From Bdellovibrio sp. (GTDB lineage Bacteria; Bdellovibrionota; Bacteriovoracia; Bacteriovoracales; Bacteriovoracaceae), in contig JACPIU010000010.1 of assembly GCA_016187935.1 (NCBI GenBank), forward strand, positions 62,001-126,000: 64,000 nucleotides of DNA, in the 5' to 3' direction. The first letter of the stretch is position 1, and each line of letters opens with the position of its first letter. The notes below the pieces were generated by a model. That model did no database searches, was not told the DNA's origin, and saw only the letters and a program-made list of their open reading frames with translations. Positions 56,701 to 64,000 of the stretch are shown piece after piece. Made by a program: the position numbers and the translations under genes.

Positions 56701-58198
56701 ATGGAACATTGATCTTGCGATAAAACTTATGGAATTTATCTACGGGGGTAAATAGTTTCGAAAGCTGGCCTGTGCCTTCTGATTTTCCCAGCCAGATAAA
56801 ACCGCCTGGATTCAAAGCGTAGTGGAAGATCGACAAAACTCGTTTTTGTAAAACAGGCGCAAAGTAGATTAGAACATTTCGACAGGAGACCAAATCAATC
56901 TTGGAAAAAGGCGGGTCACGGGTCATATCGTGCTTTGAAAACAGGCAAAGCTCACGAATCTCCTTTCTGATCTTGTAGCCTTTCTCAATCTTACTAAAAA
57001 ACTTCTCAAGTCTTTGCTTACTAACCGTGCTTTCGATATCTACAGAGTACACACCTTCTCTTGCCACTTGAAGTACCTGCTCACTGATATCCGTGGCAAA
57101 AATCTGAATTGGTTTTCGGGTGGAGGCATCACCCAGAAATTCCAAAAGTAAAATGGCCAGCGAATAAACTTCCTCGCCCGTAGAACAACCCGGCACCCAG
57201 ATTCGGATGGGAGTCCGTGCCTCTCTTCTCTTCATGAGAGAGGGAAAAATTCTGTCAGTCAAGGCCTTGAAGGATTTTGGGTCACGGAAAAATTCTGTGA
57301 CATTAATAAGAATGTCGCCAAAGAGGGCTTCGATCTCTTCGGGATGCTCCTGGAGATAGCTGGCATAAGCATCCAGATCCTTTGTTTGTCGCACCATCAT
57401 TCGTCTTTCAATACGTCTTTTTAGCGTTGCGTGCTTATAATTGCTAAAGTCAACTTTGGTACTTTTAAGCAGGAGAGCAAAAATCTTGTGAAGTACCTCG
57501 TCTGGTTCGGGAACCTCAGCTCGCTTTTTCAAGCTCGCGATATAGGGATGTTTTGCGATTCGCACCAGCTCCTGTGCAATTCCGGCTGGTGGGAGAATTA
57601 TATCTACCACTCCTGAGGCAATTGCGCTGGTGGGCATCCCATCATATTTTGCCGATTTGAGTTCCTGGGCCATCGCCACTCCACCTTCGGCCTTAATGGC
57701 CTTAAGTCCTTCGCTGCCATCAGATGCTGTACCCGAAAGGACGATTCCAATGGCACGATCCTTTTGATCCTGTGCCAGCGATTGAAAAAATGAATCGATG
57801 ACGGTTTGCTGGCCGCTTAAGATTTTGGAACGCGGAAGAAGACAAAGAACACCATTCACGAGCGTCAGCTTGCTATTGGGTGGCAAGAGGTAAACCTGAT
57901 TGGGAAGGGGACGTATGCCATTTAAAACTTCCTGCACAGGCATGTCCGTATAATGGGAAAGAATCTCGGGGCCCAGGCTTTCATGGGAGGGCGCGAGATG
58001 CTGGATAAAGACAAACGCCATGCCCGTGTCGGCAGGCAGATTTTCTAGGAGCTGTTGAAACGCTTCCAGTCCTCCGGCGGATGCCCCGATTCCGACAATT
58101 GGAAAATTTTTCGCAAAAGAAATTTTTTTCTTTTTGCTCTTTGGGCCTTTTAGAGCGCCTCTTTTATGTGTTTTGGAAAGTGATTTTTTCTTTATCAT
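53681..58198 (-). CDS. CheB-CheR-PAS-histidine kinase-receiver fusion
   Basis: The 1505-residue protein joins a CheB methylesterase domain (about 25-215, GIGASAGGLEAF and SGTASDGSEGL) and a CheR methyltransferase domain (about 225-490, GCSTGEEVYSLAI, IFATDIS, DLVSCRNVLIYF). A long coiled coil of NEELQST repeats, PAS domains, HisKA with H near 1141 (SHELRTP), HATPase and a C-terminal receiver with D near 1430 (VLVSDVAIP) follow. Such fusions sense unknown signals and phosphorylate a partner. The adjoining divergent NarL-type regulator is the obvious partner. Confidence 0.92.
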   Translation of the reverse strand: MIKKKSLSKTHKRGALKGPKSKKKKISFAKNFPIVGIGASAGGLEAFQQLLENLPADTGMAFVFIQHLAPSHESLGPEILSHYTDMPVQEVLNGIRPLPNQVYLLPPNSKLTLVNGVLCLLPRSKILSGQQTVIDSFFQSLAQDQKDRAIGIVLSGTASDGSEGLKAIKAEGGVAMAQELKSAKYDGMPTSAIASGVVDIILPPAGIAQELVRIAKHPYIASLKKRAEVPEPDEVLHKIFALLLKSTKVDFSNYKHATLKRRIERRMMVRQTKDLDAYASYLQEHPEEIEALFGDILINVTEFFRDPKSFKALTDRIFPSLMKRREARTPIRIWVPGCSTGEEVYSLAILLLEFLGDASTRKPIQIFATDISEQVLQVAREGVYSVDIESTVSKQRLEKFFSKIEKGYKIRKEIRELCLFSKHDMTRDPPFSKIDLVSCRNVLIYFAPVLQKRVLSIFHYALNPGGFIWLGKSEGTGQLSKLFTPVDKFHKFYRKINVPSPAISRFPINRTWFDTQGADGKIPARVKSMADFLQDADRLALSKYAPPFVVVNSEMEILQFRGRTAPYLEPASGLPSANLFKMARQDLVHALRMMFHATKKGNKPIRREGLPYEVDGTQRSVNIEVIPVNPVFPPDQQNFVIFFEEASIPKKGARKIISNDQEERINQLEHDFAESKQYQQIMADEFAATQEELTSANEELQSTNEELQSTNEELETAKEELQSSNEELITVNDEMQKSNSELLQLSSDLNNLLSTVEIPILIVGNDHRIRKFTPAAEKIFNLVPSDIGRPIKEITPIFNHDLDSLVSEVIESLHQQQKELQDYQGKWLRLQIRPYKTTENRIDGAVISLIDIDLLKKNLAYSKSQLDYARSIADTVQLPLVVLDQNLRVMSANESFLTSFHLTSQEYGKDFFSILMGPNWPISSLRKAMTEVLADNTIITNYEIEYDFPRAGYQILLLSARQIDWIGIEKKAMLVSLDNITERRKAERELKISEQKFHDLLDAAVDAILCTDKDGKIVFANKQVKQWFGHEPQEVIGRPIDLLIPQSDWQQSHVKIASENMAGTGRELMARRKDESLFPVEISLSHTQTPDGLLITGIIRDISDRKKMEKERAELLNVAQTARGEAERANQAKDIFLATLSHELRTPLTAILLWSQMLSMKKLDEQKSTMAIEMIVQSSKILGKLIDDLLDISRILSGKLSLKFLALDLAPIIQDTIESLDIMTKNKAIRINLTVEPSIGLVSADSIRIHQIMWNLLNNAIKFSPEKSEIQVKLKKVLRPSGAMAQIQVIDNGIGIASNFLPHLFERFTQADNSKTRIHDGLGLGLAIVRNLVELHGGTIQAESPGLGKGSTFTLNLPILPLAKKTKAQNDPIKELQSLVLDGLRVLLVEDEVTTREALTIAIQSFGAKVQTASSVKEALELFPKFRPQVLVSDVAIPIEDGHSLMRKIRDLSALKGGQTPSLALTAYATEEDVKKALAAGFTAYLSKPVDIDTLIKMIARLAER
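56061..56102. repeat. Tandem 21-bp repeat in the kinase coiled coil
   Basis: Two exact 21-base units (tcttcattggtgctttgtag and one further base) encode a repeating seven-residue NEELQST coil. It reflects slippage in the coiled-coil region and is not a CRISPR. Confidence 0.8.
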
Positions 58199-58265
58199 TT
58201 TTCTCTTTTAGAAATTCACGGCGATATTAAAACATATAAACTTAAAATCCATGCTATAGTTACTC

Positions 58266-58925
58266 ATGATCAATGGAAAGAGAATAACCATCCTACTTGT
58301 TGAGGATCATCATATTGTTCGCCAAGGGCTAAAAACCTTATTGGAAACCGAAGCAGACATGACGGTTGTCGGTGAAGCGGAAAACGGTTTTGAAGCGATA
58401 ACCATGTGTGAAGAGCTTGGGCCAATGATTGTTGTCATGGATATCGCCCTACCAAAGTTAAACGGGATCGAAGCTTCCCGCAAGATTTTGAAGGATCATC
58501 CTGCTATGAAAATGCTGGTTCTTTCTGCCTATGCGGACGATCGTGATATTGAAAAAATGACGAGCTTGGGAGTGAATGGGTTTCTTATCAAGCAATGTGC
58601 ACCGGATATGCTTATTGAGGCGATCAGAGAGATCATGAAAGGCAACACTTTTTTTAGTTCAAGCGTTTCTGAACGCCTGGTACAATTGAATAAAAGGCCT
58701 CTACGCTCAGAGGGAGCACTGCTTAGCGCAAGAGAATTACAAGTACTCCAGCTTATCACGGAAGGCAGGGCCAATAAAGAAGTCGCCTTCGAGCTTGAGA
58801 TCAGTATCAAAACCGTGGAAAAACATCGTCAGAGTATTATGAAAAAACTATCCATCCATGATGTTGCAGGATTGACTCGTTATGCTATCGCCGAAGGAAT
58901 TATAGAAACAGGCCGTAAGAAATAG
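58266..58925 (+). CDS. NarL/FixJ-type response regulator
   Basis: The 219-residue protein has an N-terminal receiver (LLVEDHHIVRQG, VVMDIALPKLNG with the phospho-aspartate near 59, LSAYADDRDI). It has a C-terminal LuxR helix-turn-helix (LSARELQVLQLITEGRANKEVAFELEISIKTVEKHRQSIMKKL). It is divergently placed 67 bases from the CheB-CheR kinase, its probable phosphodonor. Confidence 0.92.
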   Translation: MINGKRITILLVEDHHIVRQGLKTLLETEADMTVVGEAENGFEAITMCEELGPMIVVMDIALPKLNGIEASRKILKDHPAMKMLVLSAYADDRDIEKMTSLGVNGFLIKQCAPDMLIEAIREIMKGNTFFSSSVSERLVQLNKRPLRSEGALLSARELQVLQLITEGRANKEVAFELEISIKTVEKHRQSIMKKLSIHDVAGLTRYAIAEGIIETGRKK

Positions 58926-59063
58926 TCTCTGAAACTGCTCTTTATCAACTTACCGGATTTTAGTTAGGAGATTTGTAGCACTAAAATAGCTTCAGTTTTG
59001 TTATTTTGATTTTCGATTACACAGCTCTTTATTTTCTAGATCGCGACAGGTTTTAACCGACAA

Positions 59064-60128
59064 TTAAATATAATAGACAGTTCCCTTCCCTATCCCTTCT
59101 TTTTGAATTTTCTTTCCCAATACAAGTTTAGATAAATGTGCTTTGACTGTATTGCGATTGGCCAGGGTGAGTTTAACCACTTCAGAAAGAGAAAGTTTGC
59201 CATGCTCTTTGAGCGCAATAATTATTTGCTCAGATAACTTGGGGAGCGTGAGAAGCGTTTTTTCATTTTCTAATTTTCTTGAAAGCACATTTTTTTGCGT
59301 TACTAAGCAATCCAGAAAAAATTCAATCCATTTGACAAGCTGATCACTTGAGTCGTGCGGTTCTGTTTGAGCCCCTCTTAAACAAAGATAATACTTATCT
59401 TTGTTCTCTTCAATCACTCGCTCCATTGATGAGTAAGGAACATAATCATAATTAGCTTTGAGAAGAAGAAGTGTTGTAAGTGCTCTTGAAAGTCTTCCGT
59501 TTCCATCTTGGAACGGATGGATTGCAAGGAAATCAAGAATGAATTTGGCGATAACTAAAAGTGGATGTTCGTCTTTTTCAAGAAGCGTTTTATTTAACCA
59601 GTGACATAGTTTCTCCATTTTTAGTGGAGTTTCAAATGGAGTTGCTGTCTGAAAAACAACACCAAGACTTTTACCATCAGGCTCAAAGGCTTCCACGTGA
59701 TTATTTAATTTTTTATAATCGCCTCTATGACGAACATCTTTACTTGAAAATTTCAGAAGCACTTGATGGAGTTGCTTGATTGTATTTTCACTTAGGGACA
59801 TTACACGATGACTTTCAAAAATGAGATTCATGACTTCAGCATAACCAGCGACTTCTTCTTCATCTCTACTTTTAAAAGAATTGATATCAAGTCCCGAAAG
59901 AAGTGCTTTCACTTCTGAATCACTTAATTTCACACCTTCAATTCGAGTCGATGAAGCAATCGATTCAATCGTTGCGATTTTTTTTAGAGATGTAAGTCTG
60001 TCTGGAGCATGCTGGCTAAGTGAAGACCAGCTCCCTTTGAACTCATCAATTTCTGCTATGAGTTTAAGGATCTTCGGACTAATCAATATTTGTTTTTTAT
60101 ACAGTTCCATATCCATAAATGTATCCAT
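59064..60128 (-). CDS. Fic family AMP-transferase, class II-like inhibitory motif
   Basis: The protein has the Fic core HPFQDGNGRLSR near residue 205-215 and an N-terminal SSTRIEG that fits the inhibitory helix [S/T]xxxE[G/N] of class II Fic proteins. A C-terminal winged-helix-like domain (KLSEQIIIALKEHGKLSLSEVVKLT..NRNTVKAHLSKL) follows. Fic proteins AMPylate target proteins or act in toxin-antitoxin systems. I choose the ATG at 60128; TTG 60146 and later ATGs are alternatives. Palindromes lie upstream. Confidence 0.88.
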   Translation of the reverse strand: MDTFMDMELYKKQILISPKILKLIAEIDEFKGSWSSLSQHAPDRLTSLKKIATIESIASSTRIEGVKLSDSEVKALLSGLDINSFKSRDEEEVAGYAEVMNLIFESHRVMSLSENTIKQLHQVLLKFSSKDVRHRGDYKKLNNHVEAFEPDGKSLGVVFQTATPFETPLKMEKLCHWLNKTLLEKDEHPLLVIAKFILDFLAIHPFQDGNGRLSRALTTLLLLKANYDYVPYSSMERVIEENKDKYYLCLRGAQTEPHDSSDQLVKWIEFFLDCLVTQKNVLSRKLENEKTLLTLPKLSEQIIIALKEHGKLSLSEVVKLTLANRNTVKAHLSKLVLGKKIQKEGIGKGTVYYI

Positions 60129-60142
60129 AAATAGCCATATAA

Positions 60143-60424
60143 TCAATAAATATGGATATATATGGCCATTTTTAAGGCCATATAGGATATTTTCAAAGTC
60201 TTACAAACGACATTGAGGAATCCGATCCAATCAATGCTTGGATTTGCAAAGAGTTGGAGTGCATTTTGATAGTCATCTTGAATTTTTTTACTATGAGCTT
60301 CTTCCATCCAAATAAACTTCGGCGGTAGAAAAATCATACAATTCTTATGTCCCTGGATGGCCTTATCGGCAAAGTACTTTTCATCTATGAGACTCCTCAA
60401 TGCTCTTGAAGAAAAGAAGCCCAC
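60143..60424 (-). CDS. Small ORF between DUF4153 gene and fic
   Basis: This is a 93-codon frame (GTG start) with no recognised family. It overlaps the DUF4153 gene by 44 bases and ends just before fic. No ribosome-binding site is seen. It may be a broken gene or noise. Confidence 0.3.
   Translation of the reverse strand: MGFFSSRALRSLIDEKYFADKAIQGHKNCMIFLPPKFIWMEEAHSKKIQDDYQNALQLFANPSIDWIGFLNVVCKTLKISYMALKMAIYIHIY
60160..60182. promoter_or_regulatory. ATATGGCC-N7-GGCCATAT palindrome upstream of fic
   Basis: Perfect 8-bp inverted arms (60160-60167 and 60175-60182) lie 32 bases upstream of the fic start. A further imperfect CCATATA/TATGG pair is beside it. It could be an operator for Fic's own winged helix. 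Confidence 0.5.
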
Positions 60425-62177
60425 TTAAATTTTCAATTTTGATTTTATGATCTCTTGAAGTTCCAAGGAAATTTCGAAGAATCAATTTTGCTTGGAATTT
60501 ACTTGATTCACTCTTTAGGGTCATAAATTCCAAAGGTAAATTACCTGTTTTATGCTCTAAACGTGATGATTCGATTTTTTCTCGGGCCGCTGCTAAATTA
60601 AAAGTAGCAAATACATCACGGTCTCTTCTGATTTCCACTACCGATCTATCGTTATCAATATACAACTGGTAATTTTTTTTATGAAAACTAAATTGTTTGT
60701 ATGAATCCGTTCCAAATTCCAAAACATGGGAATACGTCTCAATTTCTATGGGTTCAAGATTTAATAATGTTGAATAACTAAAGGATGTATTCTGAGAATT
60801 TATGTTAGGTGGTGTGTACTTGATTCCTAGTGCTCTAACCAAATCACTGACATGTAATCCATTAGTCTTGGCCAAAGGAGCGATACTGGAAAGCCATTGC
60901 TTAAATGAAGAATCCCCATGGTTCTTAACAATGTACTCAACAATGCTCGATATGTCTTTCTCCTCTGCCAGTGGTAATTCACCATGATTCACATTTATTT
61001 TGCCATGTTCTAATATATTATTTTTCATAAGGATCTTTTCCAGCCGCCTCTCCTGGCTACGCAATGAAAATTTATATGCACCCCACGGGCCGAATGAAGA
61101 TAGAAAAGCAAAGATGAATAATGAAATAGGAATGAAGCGAATATCTTTCTTTGTGCTTGCAATAAAATATAATGAATTGCAAAACAAACAGCAAGCAATT
61201 GCCACTAAAAAGTATCTGCTCTCAGTTACTCCGTAATCGGATATTCGTTTTCCGACCGCAACGAGCAAGAGTGTAATCAAGGGGAGAAGTGCTATGTAGA
61301 AATACTTACTATAACTCGCAATCCAGTGGTCCTCTTTATCCCGACTTTTCGGGTAGAGAAGCAATAGGTTGAATATCCCAAGTACAGACATTGTTGAGAT
61401 CATCCACGACACAAGACCTTTCGGTAAATTCCATTGCAAGATAATTTTGAAAAGATATGCATACAGAACCAGCATGTACAAAGTCAAAAGCGGAATCAAA
61501 AGATACTGTGTGAAGATTTTAAGTCCTATTGGATAGTCTGTTGATTCGTTTACCTTCGTTAAGTCTCCGGGAATTCCGGCCAAAAAGTGCCATGTTTGAA
61601 AAACAAAGGCACAAAAAATGAATAAATCAATATAGAGAGTTTTAGGGATGTTAAAATCAAATAGATACTCAATGGATATAAGTATCAGGGCCATCCCAAT
61701 GTACAAGAATGCTGAGTAAATTGTTGTCAATACACATCTAATAAAAAGAGTTTTGTTAAACTGCCAAAATCCAGAAATTTCGCCATTTCTTAAAAAAAGA
61801 ACAAAGGAAAGTAACAGATGCGCCATAAAGCTAACTTGAAAGTATAATAGGAAATAATTTGGAGCGACATTTTCCCTTGTGGCGAAATAAAAAAGTGCAA
61901 GTAGTAAAATTCCAACAAGTGTTGAAAGATGCAAGTTAATTTCTTTCCCCAGAATTGGCTTCAGCGAAAGTAACTTTGCTCCAATGAGAATAGGAATACC
62001 AAGGATCAACACACTCAAAAGTCTAAGCTGGTTTTTATCTGTCCAATTTGACTCGATTAAGTAGATCGACAAAATAGTTGCACATATGGAGGTCAGAATA
62101 ACAAATGGAAATTTGATGAGGGTTGACTTCGCTTCTAAAGCAAAAATACCTAATGATTTTGAATTGAGAACTTTCAT
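60381..62177 (-). CDS. DUF4153 membrane protein
   Basis: Starting at 62177, the 598-residue protein has about 10-12 membrane segments from residue about 15 to 400 (LEAKSTLIKFPFVILTS at the start is typical) and then a charged cytosolic tail. DUF4153 proteins are widespread multi-spanning proteins of unknown role. A longer start at 62279 is less likely. It overlaps the small ORF downstream. Confidence 0.82.
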   Translation of the reverse strand: MKVLNSKSLGIFALEAKSTLIKFPFVILTSICATILSIYLIESNWTDKNQLRLLSVLILGIPILIGAKLLSLKPILGKEINLHLSTLVGILLLALFYFATRENVAPNYFLLYFQVSFMAHLLLSFVLFLRNGEISGFWQFNKTLFIRCVLTTIYSAFLYIGMALILISIEYLFDFNIPKTLYIDLFIFCAFVFQTWHFLAGIPGDLTKVNESTDYPIGLKIFTQYLLIPLLTLYMLVLYAYLFKIILQWNLPKGLVSWMISTMSVLGIFNLLLLYPKSRDKEDHWIASYSKYFYIALLPLITLLLVAVGKRISDYGVTESRYFLVAIACCLFCNSLYFIASTKKDIRFIPISLFIFAFLSSFGPWGAYKFSLRSQERRLEKILMKNNILEHGKINVNHGELPLAEEKDISSIVEYIVKNHGDSSFKQWLSSIAPLAKTNGLHVSDLVRALGIKYTPPNINSQNTSFSYSTLLNLEPIEIETYSHVLEFGTDSYKQFSFHKKNYQLYIDNDRSVVEIRRDRDVFATFNLAAAREKIESSRLEHKTGNLPLEFMTLKSESSKFQAKLILRNFLGTSRDHKIKIENLSGLLFFKSIEESHR

Positions 62178-62275
62178 ACTTTTTATTTTAATTTGATTAT
62201 AGGTTGATCTCACCGATCGGTCTATTAGATAGCACCGAGCAAAAAAGAGGGCATAAATTAGTGTCTTCACTTTCC

Positions 62276-62579
62276 TCAAAACGTCTGCGAGATCGTTTTC
62301 ATGGTTTTCAGCTTATCCTCACTCATTCGCCTCAGCAGGGCCGAACATTCCTCAAACTCGTCTTGGGGCATTTCAATTTGCCCTAGGACAAAGCTTTTGA
62401 AAGTGGTCATAGTCGTAACCATAGGCATGGAGAAATTTGGCGATAATGCCAGGGTGAAGATCAATCCTTCCATGCTCACAATGACTAACAAACGAATCAG
62501 AGAGGCCAATAAGTTTACCGGCATTCCACATCGAAAGCCGGAATGAATACTTGACCTCAAAGCCTGGGTAAGCCAGTTT
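62276..62579 (-). pseudogene. XRE-type HTH regulator broken by a single-base frameshift
   Basis: The first frame reads AGKLIGLSDSFVSHCEHGRIDLHP...AYGYDYDHFQKL, a clear XRE/Cro helix-turn-helix, then meets a stop. The second frame continues VLGQIEMPQDEFEECSALLRRMSEDKLK, a matching C-terminus. Removing one T in the run at 62390-62392 joins both frames perfectly. The start codon is not clear. Confidence 0.8.
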
Positions 62580-62615
62580 TCAATTAGGATAACAATTTGA
62601 GGCTGAAGAGAATAG

Positions 62616-63920
62616 TTAAACTTGGTTGAAGATTTCCGCAGATCTTATTTTCATTCCCTCGCGTATTATTTCGAGGGTCGTAATTTTTAAATTAGAATCA
62701 AGTTCTTTTTTATCAATAGTCAGTCCCTCATAGGCCTTTTGAAGTTCTGAGGAGATTTGTTCGAAATCTTGTTTGCTTAAATTACATTTCACGGCCGATT
62801 CTTCATAATGCTTCCTTCTGATTCTGTGGAATGCATAATGACCTGAATTACCAATTTTCATCGCTAACTTTAATTTTTGCATAGGTCTTTTTTCTCTTGC
62901 ATGCAAAAAATATCCACTCATCACATCATAAAAAGGAGTTAGTTTGAATCCAGATGGTTCCAAGAAAATACTAAAATTTTTGGCGTGCCCGTCGGTAGCG
63001 AAAAACAAATCAAAGATCATGATTGCTTTAAAAAAATTTCGTCTATCTTCAATCTCTTTGGAGGCCATCAGAAAATTACTAATTTCTTCTAAACCTGGGC
63101 CTCCATCACATTGATATTTCTTATAAGGAGAAACTTGTAATGCCTGGCACATATCTTCTTGTGGGATACGAAGTAAAACGTCCTTCGCTTTAACTTGCTT
63201 CCACGCTCGATCGAATCTTTTTACTATCAAAACGCGTTGATCTTCAAACTGGCATATTTTTGCTTCGCAGACGTTTAGGCCCATCTTTTTCATCAAAAAT
63301 AATGAGGCCCACTCATTATCTATGCTGTCTTCAAAATTTACTTTCGCATTTAATGCACCGATGGATGTTTTAAAAATATGAGTCGTTGGAGTCATGCCAT
63401 GTGGCTCATTCCATACCCCATTGATTTCAAGCAACGCAGTTTTTTCCTGTGCACCTGCAATAGAAAGCCTAAAGTCGCCATCATCCATTCCAAGTGGAGA
63501 GGTGCTACTTAGATTTCGAATTTTATTTGCAATTTCAGCATCACTTAATTTTGAATACTTTAAGTAGTAAGTTTCTGGAAAATTACTTTCTGCCGGTAAG
63601 AACGATAATGCCCCAACACAATCTCTCCCTATGACCTCTAGTAGATCAAAAGGCCGGATGCTTTCTGCTCCAAATTTTGTCGCAATCTTTTTCCTTATTT
63701 CATCGTTATCAGGCAGTAGATTGTCAAAATACCTTGTAACAGCTTCCCCTCGATATTCGTCCTCTTGAATAGGAAGGGAATTGGAAATACCAAATCCATC
63801 CCTGATCCATTCTTCAGTATATTTAAAAGATATCGAACCATTGGTGTACTTTGTTAGGTTGCCTACATGCAAACCATTTAATAAGACATTCAATTGTTTT
63901 GTGAGTTTTTTTCTTCCCAT
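62616..63920 (-). CDS. hipA: HipA-type serine/threonine kinase toxin
   Basis: The 434-residue protein shows the HipA pattern: N-terminal LNVLLNGLHVGNL..., SIAGAQEKTALLE (nucleotide-binding loop), RFDRAWKQ, FDLFFATDGHAKNFSIF (catalytic loop, D-x-H-x-x-N type) and TPFYDVMSG. HipA phosphorylates GltX in E. coli and causes growth arrest; it is held by HipB. The end of a possible hipB lies directly upstream. The start codon is ATG 63920. Confidence 0.9.
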   Translation of the reverse strand: MGRKKLTKQLNVLLNGLHVGNLTKYTNGSISFKYTEEWIRDGFGISNSLPIQEDEYRGEAVTRYFDNLLPDNDEIRKKIATKFGAESIRPFDLLEVIGRDCVGALSFLPAESNFPETYYLKYSKLSDAEIANKIRNLSSTSPLGMDDGDFRLSIAGAQEKTALLEINGVWNEPHGMTPTTHIFKTSIGALNAKVNFEDSIDNEWASLFLMKKMGLNVCEAKICQFEDQRVLIVKRFDRAWKQVKAKDVLLRIPQEDMCQALQVSPYKKYQCDGGPGLEEISNFLMASKEIEDRRNFFKAIMIFDLFFATDGHAKNFSIFLEPSGFKLTPFYDVMSGYFLHAREKRPMQKLKLAMKIGNSGHYAFHRIRRKHYEESAVKCNLSKQDFEQISSELQKAYEGLTIDKKELDSNLKITTLEIIREGMKIRSAEIFNQV

Positions 63921-63947
63921 AATCAAATCAGCTAAACATCTCTAAGA

Positions 63948-64000
63948 TCAAGGTGTATACATAAGCTCAAGCAGCTTCTCTGCCTTACTTTTACCTGCTT
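63948..64000 (-). CDS. Partial gene, probably hipB (C-terminal end)
   Basis: Sixteen codons AGKSKAEKLLELMYTP and a TGA are visible. The gene runs off the window edge. Its place just before hipA suggests the hipB antitoxin, but the sequence is too short to prove it. Confidence 0.45.
   Translation of the reverse strand, partial: AGKSKAEKLLELMYTP

Noticed and set aside
62301-62546. Plus-strand frame over the XRE region
   Set aside because: The minus strand holds a clear helix-turn-helix text; the plus frame is its shadow.
1-64000. tRNA or rRNA genes
   Set aside because: No T-loop-like GTTCGAATC setting with a cloverleaf, and no conserved rRNA stretch, was found.

Overview
The window looks like chromosomal DNA of a Gram-negative bacterium. 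I estimate G+C in the low forties by eye. There are many exported or lipoprotein genes of unknown function, a TolC-type efflux operon, a NorR/sigma-54 control circuit and Bdellovibrio/Bacteriovorax-like gene styles. I infer Bdellovibrionota (perhaps Bacteriovoracia) at moderate confidence; no rRNA or tRNA is present to prove it. I see no CRISPR array, intact insertion sequence or phage module.

Layout. 0-5 kb: a membrane sterol-desaturase-like protein with a reduced histidine set, a membrane-fused spermidine-synthase-like protein, an exported protein and an exported phospholipase D-like enzyme. 5-12 kb: a citrate-lyase/aldolase-fold enzyme, a divergent ribosomal protein L25, a YkvA-like protein, an SDR reductase paired with an unusual ferredoxin, and an ABC-F ATPase. 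11.8-14.3 kb: norR divergent from ytfE/ric, with a sigma-54 promoter candidate and inverted repeats between them, forming a compact nitric-oxide response unit. 14-31 kb: mostly short transcription units of exported unknowns mixed with OsmC, a nucleotide-sugar-epimerase-like SDR, pirin, a methyltransferase-like protein, GNAT, two phosphoesterase/flavoprotein genes, and a 38-residue lysine-rich gene. 29.6-32 kb: arsD-arsA without a visible pump or ArsR. 32-36.5 kb: flavin reductase, phosphoesterase, FHA-coiled-coil protein, M48 protease and ThpR. 36.6-40.9 kb: a tightly coupled tolC-macA-macB-type operon closed by a 123-bp IS5-like MITE with a TTA target duplication.

41-46.5 kb: three neighbouring small alpha+beta-barrel genes (SRPBCC, SnoaL-like, tandem AHSA1), a PPOX flavoprotein, a HAD phosphatase, 3-methyladenine DNA glycosylase and a CBS-domain cystathionine beta-synthase. 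46.5-53.7 kb is the most patchwork part: a radD helicase and small exported genes lie between two decayed copies of the same Nudix-hydrolase fragment, followed by an excisionase-type HTH/DUF2087 regulator under a nested palindrome, a subtilisin-like protease, a lipoprotein, a frame-disrupted exported gene and dispersed intergenic repeats.

53.7-59 kb: a 1505-residue CheB-CheR-PAS-histidine kinase-receiver fusion divergent from a NarL-type regulator. 59-64 kb: a toxin-like cluster all on the minus strand, with the tail of a probable hipB, hipA, an XRE-type regulator broken by a single-base frameshift, a DUF4153 membrane protein, a small ORF and a Fic AMP-transferase. The best candidates for something undescribed are this last cluster, the Nudix-flanked radD segment, and the shortened-hairpin MacA-like adaptor. 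None is proven from sequence alone.
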